Positions 7,052 through 14,700 of a DNA stretch of 64,000 nucleotides are shown here, piece by piece. The DNA is from Mycetocola miduiensis (GTDB taxonomy: Bacteria > Actinomycetota > Actinomycetes > Actinomycetales > Microbacteriaceae). A model generated the notes under the pieces. It had not been told where the DNA came from. It searched no databases and saw only the letters and a program-made list of their open reading frames with translations. How positions within the stretch are numbered: the first letter of the stretch is position 1; every line of letters begins with the position of its first letter. Position numbers and translations under genes: made by a program. The stretch is taken from NCBI RefSeq assembly GCF_900115155.1, contig NZ_FOVM01000001.1:1-64000 (forward strand). Reading direction: 5' to 3'.

Positions 7052-9331
7052 TCAGCGCCGACGGGTGCGCAGCGATCGGAGTGAACTCGCCGCACGGAAC
7101 CGCTGGCGCCGGGTACGCCCGGTGGCGAGGGAGCGCCGCAGGTCGTCGACAGCCGCCCAGACCCGGTCGGCATCTTCGTGGCTGGGGCGTTCGATCGAGA
7201 ACGTCGCGCGGTCGGCGACGGATGCCAGGGCGAAGGCACGCTTACCGCCAACGGCACGGGCGACTTCCCTCCGTGTCGCTGAGGGCGGCGGTTCCAGCCC
7301 GTAGTCGAGCGCCGAGTCCGCAAACTCCTGCCAGCCGCCCCGAATTCGATCGGCCGGGTGCGGTCGCCTGCGCCTCAGCGTCCTGCGCCGGACCTTGGCG
7401 GCGACGACTGCGAGGAACGGAGCGGCGATGAGCGCGATCACCAGGAGAAGACTGCCGCCGATCTGGGCGACGAGCAGCAGCGCCGCGAGGAACGGGTTCG
7501 CGGCGACGTCGTCGTTTTGTTCGCTGTCGGCCGGCGGCACCTGCTCGATCTCATCGTCGTCCTCGTCGACGGGCGGCTGGACGATGGCGGGCGGACGGGA
7601 GACCTTCTGCGGCTCTTCGGGCTGCTTCTCAGGGATCTCGCGCGCGGCGGGAACTGGGTCGACGCTCAGCCACCGTCCGGAGGAGTCCTGCACCTCGACC
7701 CAGGCGCTGATGTCTCTGCCGCTCAGCGTCACGATGCCGGTGGCATCCGGCTGGGGCGAGAGGAACCCGACGACGACGCGAGCAGGGAAACCGAGTGCAC
7801 GCGCCATCAGGGAGGCAGCGACGGCGTACTGTTCTGCGTCGCCGACCATCGGCTGGCTCGTGAAGAGTTCTTCGATACGGTCGATGCCGTGACCCGACCG
7901 GCTGGGCGGTTCGTCTGCACCGACCCCGTGGCTGATGTAGCCGTCGGTTTTCAGGCCATCGAGCATGGCCACGAGCTGGGCGCCTGGTGTGGTGATCCCG
8001 TCGGTGTAGTCGGAAAGGCGGTCGGTGAGCGCACCGGGAGCTCCGTCGAATGGCGGCAGTTCGGCGGTCCCCGGGCGGATGTCCGAGAGTTCCGCCTGGG
8101 AGGGCATCGGCGTCACGACCGACGTCAGCCGGTATCCGTCGCCCTTCGCCAGTCCGCTGAGAACGGCACCAGACCCGGTGACGTCGTTGTAGAAGAACCT
8201 GTCGGCGAGCTCGGCACGGTTCTCCCCCGTGAACCGGATCTCGGCGAGGTGTCCTGCACCGGGAACCCAGACGCCCGACAAACCGTCGATCACAACGGTC
8301 ATCGAGACCCGTTCACCGCGCGCCGCCTGCTCCAGCCGGTGCGGCACCCGGACGAATGTGCCGGACGCGGACGCGCTCTCCGGCCCTCCGACGCTGTACA
8401 CCACGCCGTCGTACGTATCGAGTGTTGCGAGGCGGACGCGTCCGTCCTGCGGGATTCCGCTGACCCTGAGCATGGGCTGGCTGGCGAGGTCTGGGAGCAG
8501 GTAGCGCCGGAACCCCGAGAGCGGGCTGGGGTAGTCCTGGGGGTCGAAATCCTGCTCGATGTTGCTACGGAGAACGTTGCGCGGCGTGTCGGCCGGAAGA
8601 GCGGATGCCAGGACCGCACCACCGCTGATCGCGATCGCCAGGATGAGTGCGGCGCTCATCGCTCCGACGATGCCGGCGCGGCGGCGTTCCCGCCTGGACG
8701 GTGCGACGCTGGCCACAACCGCGGTGTGCTGGCGGAGCTGGTCCCGATGTCGTGTGCCTCGCAGCCAGATCAGCCAGCCGAGGAGCACCAGGGTGAGGCC
8801 GAGGCCGATGGCCAGTGGGAACCACGGGTCCTCTGGACCGAACGCGATCCCGAGCACGAGGAGAAGGATCGGCCAGAGCACCGCCAGTTCCGCGCGCTCG
8901 ACCCGAAGCGCCATCGACACAGTGAGCACCGTCGTGCCGAGGATGGCGAACAGCGCAGGGATCAGGAGGCCCTGGTAGGTCCCGACCGGAACGAGGATGG
9001 TGATGAGTTCTTTCCACGCTGTCGCCGTTTCTTTGATCAGGTCGAGCAGCGCGTCAGGACTGGGGAGGAGCCCGGCAACCGCGCGGTCCGGCATGGTGAG
9101 CGGTACACCGATGGCAAGGTACACGAGGACCGTGATGCCGAGCACCACGATGCCCGACAGCCGGAACAGCCAGCCGGCCAGGGCGATCAGCGTGCCGAAC
9201 AGGATCGCGCCGACGCACATCACGACGAACTGCGGCGTCTGGTAGACCGGCCACCAGACGCTGGTCGCGATCGCGATCGACGCCACCGCGAAGAGAACAG
9301 CGACGGGAATCCGTAGTCCCCACGAGGTCAT
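7052..9331 (-). CDS. Transglutaminase-fold membrane protein (TgpA-like), catalytic residues lost
   Basis: A 759-residue membrane protein with a DUF3488/TgpA-type N-terminus of about seven helices (roughly residues 5-240), a large extracytoplasmic region, a transglutaminase-like domain (about 480-570), a proline-rich linker, another membrane helix (about 610-640, FLAALLLVAQIGGSLLLVIA) and a basic cytoplasmic tail. In active relatives the core reads G-x-C-E-Q-[FY], D-A-H-A-W and a later D. Here the first two read GDAEQYAVAASLMARALG and GRDISAWVEV, so Cys is Ala and His is Ser, with DP retained in SVDPVPA. It is therefore unlikely to be an enzyme of this kind. Its ATG overlaps the DUF58 stop by 4 bp. 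Confidence 0.85.
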   Translation of the reverse strand: MTSWGLRIPVAVLFAVASIAIATSVWWPVYQTPQFVVMCVGAILFGTLIALAGWLFRLSGIVVLGITVLVYLAIGVPLTMPDRAVAGLLPSPDALLDLIKETATAWKELITILVPVGTYQGLLIPALFAILGTTVLTVSMALRVERAELAVLWPILLLVLGIAFGPEDPWFPLAIGLGLTLVLLGWLIWLRGTRHRDQLRQHTAVVASVAPSRRERRRAGIVGAMSAALILAIAISGGAVLASALPADTPRNVLRSNIEQDFDPQDYPSPLSGFRRYLLPDLASQPMLRVSGIPQDGRVRLATLDTYDGVVYSVGGPESASASGTFVRVPHRLEQAARGERVSMTVVIDGLSGVWVPGAGHLAEIRFTGENRAELADRFFYNDVTGSGAVLSGLAKGDGYRLTSVVTPMPSQAELSDIRPGTAELPPFDGAPGALTDRLSDYTDGITTPGAQLVAMLDGLKTDGYISHGVGADEPPSRSGHGIDRIEELFTSQPMVGDAEQYAVAASLMARALGFPARVVVGFLSPQPDATGIVTLSGRDISAWVEVQDSSGRWLSVDPVPAAREIPEKQPEEPQKVSRPPAIVQPPVDEDDDEIEQVPPADSEQNDDVAANPFLAALLLVAQIGGSLLLVIALIAAPFLAVVAAKVRRRTLRRRRPHPADRIRGGWQEFADSALDYGLEPPPSATRREVARAVGGKRAFALASVADRATFSIERPSHEDADRVWAAVDDLRRSLATGRTRRQRFRAASSLRSLRTRRR

Positions 9332-10728
9332 GCGCTGGCCCGTGCCATCGACTGTTGAAGGTCCTCGAGATAACCGATCCGCAGCACGGTCAGCCCGCCG
9401 GCGCGTTTGAAGCTCGGTACGATTTCGGGGTCGCAGACCACCGCGACGACCTCGACTCCTGGCGGGAAATGGCTGGCCGCGTGGCGGAGCGATGCCACCG
9501 GGACCGCGGCACCGCAGACAAGGAAGGCGAGCGAGATCCCGGCGATCGAGTCGGCGGCGACACGCGCGAGTTCGGCCAGCGGGAGCGCGGTTCCCGACCG
9601 GTCGACCCGGCTGAGATCGTCGAGCAGTCGTGAGGTGCTCACAGCAGCGATGTTCTTCACCGCGAGGAGGCGCTTACTTGCGAATTCAGGGGTCGATTCG
9701 CTGGCCACGACCGAGATCGTCCGACCGTCCCGGATGGCGCGCACGCCGAGCGACCCGACGACGCTGACCGCCATCTCGAAATCCTCCTCGCCCGCGTAGT
9801 CCTCTTCGGCGAGGCTGATCGCGAGCATGAGGTGGCTGCGCCTCGTCTCCTCGAACTGCCGGACCATGTACTGGCCGGTTCGTGCTGTGCTCTTCCAGTG
9901 GATGCTCCGGAGTTCGTCTCCTGGCATGTACTCGCGCAGTGCGTGGAACGACACGTCGCTCGAGGTCAGGTCCTTCGTCGGGTTGCCCTCGAGGTCGCGG
10001 ACGAAGCCTGTGCTCATGCTGGCGACCGAAATGGTACGCGGGTGAACGAACAGGTCGACCCGCTCGTCCCACTCCCGCTCCCGCCGAACCAGGCCGATCG
10101 GGTCGGCGCGCACGGCGCGGACGGGGCCAACGGCGATGACGCCGCGGTGAAGCGCCGGGACGGTGAACAGGTCCTCGTACCGACCGGACGGGGCGAGCGT
10201 CGGAACCTGGAAGTCGGCGAGCCCTTCACCGACCGGCACCTCGATCCGCGTACCGGGCAAGAGTCGCCGGGTCGGGTTGAGAACCGTGAGCTGTCCAACC
10301 GCGTTTTCTCCTGCCACCACCCGGTTCACGGGAACGGTCAGCGCCGCGTCATGCGAGGTCCTGCCGATGAGAAACAGAACGGCCCCAGCGATGACGAGCA
10401 GTCCCGCCCAGCCCGCGGCGATCAGTTCAAGCCAGCCGAGGCCGTACCCGACGAGGAACGCGACCACAACGGAAACCGCGATGCCCCAGCCGAGCGGAGT
10501 GACGACGGCCGAGAGAGCGTCCCACCAGCGCGCCGCGACGCGTCGCGCCCGTCGCCAGAACCGGACGACGGCAACGACCGTGTCGGCCAGCCTGCCCTGA
10601 CGCGATCCGACCAACCGGGTTCTCGCGTTGCTCAGCTGGGTTTCACCGAGCACGGTCGGCGCATCGGCACGGGCGATGCGGGATCCGTTCCTCCGCGCCG
10701 TCTCCCCTGCGATGTTCCGGTTGACCAT
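9328..10728 (-). CDS. DUF58 domain membrane protein
   Basis: A 466-residue protein with two adjacent membrane helices (about residues 55-105: IAVSVVVAFLVGYGLGWLEL, GWAGLLVIAGAVLFLIG). A DUF58 domain follows, with the diagnostic DELRSIHWKSTARTG and QYMVRQFEE. DUF58 proteins are regularly encoded with MoxR ATPases, and their von Willebrand A-like fold is thought to be a MoxR partner; the molecular role is unknown. The ATG at 10728 lies 7 nt beyond the moxR stop. A frame continuing upstream to 10788 would overlap moxR and has no support. It overlaps the next gene by 4 bp. Confidence 0.85.
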   Translation of the reverse strand: MVNRNIAGETARRNGSRIARADAPTVLGETQLSNARTRLVGSRQGRLADTVVAVVRFWRRARRVAARWWDALSAVVTPLGWGIAVSVVVAFLVGYGLGWLELIAAGWAGLLVIAGAVLFLIGRTSHDAALTVPVNRVVAGENAVGQLTVLNPTRRLLPGTRIEVPVGEGLADFQVPTLAPSGRYEDLFTVPALHRGVIAVGPVRAVRADPIGLVRREREWDERVDLFVHPRTISVASMSTGFVRDLEGNPTKDLTSSDVSFHALREYMPGDELRSIHWKSTARTGQYMVRQFEETRRSHLMLAISLAEEDYAGEEDFEMAVSVVGSLGVRAIRDGRTISVVASESTPEFASKRLLAVKNIAAVSTSRLLDDLSRVDRSGTALPLAELARVAADSIAGISLAFLVCGAAVPVASLRHAASHFPPGVEVVAVVCDPEIVPSFKRAGGLTVLRIGYLEDLQQSMARASA

Positions 10729-10735
10729 CGTTGCC

Positions 10736-11704
10736 CTATGCCACCTGGCTGTCGCTGGGCGGCGGTGTGTCGATGAGCACCTGAGCAATGACGTTCGACG
10801 GGTTGACCCCGTCGAACTCTGCTTCAGGGTCGAGGATCAGCCGGTGGGCAAGGACGGTGTCGGCGAGCGCCTTCACATCGTCGGGGATGACGAACGAACG
10901 GCCGGAAACCGCGGCGAGTGTCTTCGCGGTACGGACGAGCGCGAGTGCACCCCGAACGCTGGCGCCGAGGCGGATCTCGCTCGCGGTCCTCGTGCCCTCG
11001 ATGATGCGCGCGACGTAATCGTTGATCGACGCGTCCACGTGCACCGTCGTCGCCATGCGCGTCATCTCGGTGATGGTCGCAGCGGACGCCACCGGGCTGA
11101 GAATCGCGTTCTCCGCGGCATCCGACCCTTCGAGGATCCGGAGGGTGGACTGGTGATCGGGGTAGCCGATCGACGTCTTCATGATGAAACGGTCCAGTTG
11201 CGCCTCAGGAAGCCGGTAGGTTCCCGCCTGCTCGATCGGGTTCTGTGTCGCGATGACCATGAAGGGCGACCCGACGGCGTGTGTGACGCCGTCGACGGTG
11301 ACGTGCTGCTCCTCCATCACCTCGAGAAGCGCGGACTGGGTCTTCGGGCTGGCCCGGTTGATCTCGTCGGCCAGCACGATGTTCGAGAAGATCGGTCCGC
11401 GGTGGAAGGCGAATTCCCCGCTGCGCTGGTCATAGATGCTCACCCCGGTGATGTCGCCGGGGAGCAGGTCAGGGGTGAACTGGACCCGGTTCGACGTTCC
11501 GGCGATGCTTTCGGCCATGGCGCGGGCGAGCGACGTCTTGCCGGTTCCGGGTACGTCCTCGAGCAGCAGGTGGCCGCGGCTGAGCAAAGCGGTGAACGAG
11601 AGGCGGATGACGTGATTTTTGCCGAGCAGAACCTGCTCGACGTTCTCGACAAGCTCGTCACAGATCCCGGCGAACCAGGTGGCTTGGTCGGGGGTCATCG
11701 TCAT
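10736..11704 (-). CDS. MoxR-family AAA+ ATPase
   Basis: A 322-residue AAA+ chaperone-like ATPase. Walker A is EDVPGTGKTSLARAMA, Walker B is NIVLADEINRASPKTQ, and sensor 1 is FMVIATQNPIEQAGTYRLPE. It ends in the small helical lid domain with LGASVRGALALVRTAK. MoxR ATPases are believed to remodel or activate partner proteins, often the DUF58 protein encoded next. The ATG at 11704 is preferred because GGAAGAGG lies 8 nt upstream and family members start MTMTP. An in-frame ATG at 11758 that overlaps the preceding stop as ATGA is an alternative adding 18 residues. Confidence 0.92.
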   Translation of the reverse strand: MTMTPDQATWFAGICDELVENVEQVLLGKNHVIRLSFTALLSRGHLLLEDVPGTGKTSLARAMAESIAGTSNRVQFTPDLLPGDITGVSIYDQRSGEFAFHRGPIFSNIVLADEINRASPKTQSALLEVMEEQHVTVDGVTHAVGSPFMVIATQNPIEQAGTYRLPEAQLDRFIMKTSIGYPDHQSTLRILEGSDAAENAILSPVASAATITEMTRMATTVHVDASINDYVARIIEGTRTASEIRLGASVRGALALVRTAKTLAAVSGRSFVIPDDVKALADTVLAHRLILDPEAEFDGVNPSNVIAQVLIDTPPPSDSQVA

Positions 11705-11754
11705 AGGGGTGGCCTCTTCCGGGTCAAATCTGTGGCGAGCGTGTGCAGAGACCA

Positions 11755-14700
11755 TCATGGCGCTAAATACCTTTTGACGAGTGCGGTGTCGCCCACCCGG
11801 ACGGTGACGTCGAGCCAGGCCTGTCCTTCAACGGGCACGGTGGCGAGGGTGCAGGAATTCGGGCCGGCGACGCCGGCGATGGCCGGGTCGGAGACGGAGC
11901 CGCACGCGTACTCCGCCCCGTAGTCGCCGTTCGGCGGGTTGCCCGTCCAGCTCCAGCTGGCGAGGTCGGCTGCATAATCCAGCCCGGCAGGAACCAGACT
12001 GATCGATGGGGATGGCGCGGTGCCGGAGAAGCCCTGGCCCACCACGCGGAGGTCACCGTACTGGCTGACTGTCCTCACCTCGAATGCCACCGCGGCGCCG
12101 AATGATGCACCGAGCAGCTCCCGCGGGTAGCCCGAGCCGTCGAAGGTTTGCCAGGTGCCGCCCGGTGTACGGATTTCGTAGCTGTAGCCGCCGGGGGTCA
12201 CGGAGCTGATGTAGTAGTCCCACACGTTCTGCTGCCCGTTGGTCCAGCGCATCTCACCAGACACCGCCGTTGCGGCCGGCGGCGTCGGACGCAGTGTTGC
12301 GCTGACGGTTTCGGTCGCGGCACACCCGGCCCGGTTGAAGCCCCAGACCACGAACCGGTAAGTGCTGTCCGGTTGTGCCGCCAGGTCGGTGAAGGTCGTC
12401 GAGGTGGCCCCACCGCCGAGCTGCCTCGTCTCGAGGACGCCAGCCCCGGCCGGCGGGCTCACGGTTCCCGGGGCCGGCGAGGTCACGGTGCACGCCGTCG
12501 GCGACGCGTTCGCGTCGAGCAGCTGGACGTAGTAGCCGCCGATGGCGTCGCCGTTCGCACCGAAAGTATCCCAGCTGACCGTCGCCGATCCGCTTCCCGA
12601 GTCGGCGTTGACCGTGATCGCCCCTGCCTTGGGGGGACCATAGGGGGTCCCGACGCCGCTCGACGAGTTCCAGGTCGACAGGGCGGGGTATGCGTCGTTA
12701 CGGGCTGACACCGAAACCGGCACCTGCGAGCCGTTGGTGAGGCTCGACACGTCGACGGAACACAGCGTCGACGAACACCGGGTCGGGCTGACGTTCACGG
12801 GGGCTGCTCCGCCGACGGTGAGTACGTACGTCTTGACCGAACTTCCGCGTTCGGGGACGACCGGTGCCCAGTTGATCGTGAGTCCCCCGTCGAGAGGCGC
12901 GGTGCTGAGGTTCTGCGGTGCGGCGGGCACGACGTCGGACCAGACAGGCTCAGGGGTCTGCTGGGCGTCGGATGCCCCGATCGCGTTGACCGCGGAGACG
13001 TCGGCCCTGACGGCGTTGTCCCGCCCGTTTCCGGGAGTTGGAATGACGCACGTCGTCGACGAGCACGTCGTCACTCCGAGTGATTCGCCGGATCCGGCGC
13101 GGAACAGCGCCACGCTGAAGCCGGAGATCGGCGAGTTGTTCGCCGCCCCCGGCTCCCACGCGAGCGTGACCGACCGGTCGCCGAAGGCGGTGATCCGCAC
13201 GTTCCCGACCGGGTCCGGCCGGTCCTGCACCGAGATCTGCACGGTTCCCCATGCGTATCTCGACGGGTCGTCCGTGGCATCCGCCACCTGGTACTGAAGC
13301 ACGGTGTCAGCAGCAGTTGCCGCCGCCGAGACGGAGATGCTCAACTGGCGGTTGTCGGCGCTCGGCGAGACGGAGACCCCAGGCGGCAGCGCACCGCCGA
13401 GGCCGCGGACCCCGACCACCCGAAGCGGCGTTGAGGGGAACGGGTTCGTCGCAGCGTCGTTCTGAAGCACGTCGACGACCTCGGTCGTTCCCCGCTGCAC
13501 GATCACGGTGTCGGTCGCTGGAACTGCGATCGGTCTCGTCGACGGGGTGATGTTCAGTACGATCCGCCCGGCTACGCCTTCGTTCACGGCGTCCCTGACC
13601 CCGATCAGGATGCCCCGTTCCGCCCCGATCGGGATGTCTTCCGTGGCCGTGAGGGTCAGCCTCTGGTCTGCGATGGCGGCCGTGAATCCGGTCGGCTGGG
13701 GGTCGAGGATCGAATACTCGAGTTCGTCGGTGTCGTCCGCGTACGGGTATGTGGTGAGCCTGGTCAGCTCGATCACTTTTTGCTGCCCCGGTTCGAAGTC
13801 GACGTCGCCTCCTGTGAAGACCGGCGGCTGGTTGTCCCTCGGGGTAACGGTGATGGGCAGCACCAGCGTTGCTGTGCGCCCGTCCGGGTCGCTTGCGCTC
13901 GTCCCGTCGGTGACTTCGAACGACACGGATGCCGGGCCGAAATACCGCTCGGCGCTCGTGTAGGTGATGGTGTCGCTGTCGGTGACCAGCTCGTCACCGT
14001 TCGCGTGGGATGCGCGCACTTTGGCGGCATCCGTCAACCGGACGTCCTTCCGCCCGACGGCGACAACGTAGTCGTTGATGTCGATCCTCACCGGTTCGCC
14101 GCTGACGACGGTGATCGGTGACGTACCCGCTGCCAGCTGGGGCCGCGCGTCGTCGAGGCCTGGGACCCAGATGAACGCGATGGCGCTGACGGTGTCGTCA
14201 TCCGGGCGGCTCACCCTGAACGGGATGATCTGGGACTTGTCGCCGACCTGGACCCGTACGCGCTTGTTCTCGAGCACCTCGGCGGAGCCGTCGGAGAGGG
14301 GAAGCGAGACCCGCAGGCTCGACACCGGGCCGTCGGCGAAGAACACCCGTGAGAGCACGTTGACGTCGACGGCTGACTTCTCCAGGATGTCATCGAGGGT
14401 GAGGACGGTGTCGCCGGCTACGGGTCGGGCGAGGGGCGCGTCTTCCCTTGCCACGACGGTGATGAAGTTCGTCGACGTGTTGCCGGCGTCGTTCTCGATC
14501 TCATAGACGAACCCGTACCGCCCCTCGCCTTCGGGCACAGACACCCGCACGAGGTCCCCGTCGATTGTGGCTGTTGCGCCGTCGCCGGTCGGTTCGACGG
14601 AGGTCACGCTGAGGGCGCCACCGTCTGGATCGGAGTCGTTGGCGAGGACCCGGACGGCGACCGTCTTGTCCGGCCTTGTGACCACTTCGTCGGCCACGGC

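Noticed and set aside
7358-9316. 652-codon frame antisense to the transglutaminase-like gene
   Set aside because: Low-complexity Asp/Arg/Glu composition, no start signal, opposite strand of a supported gene.
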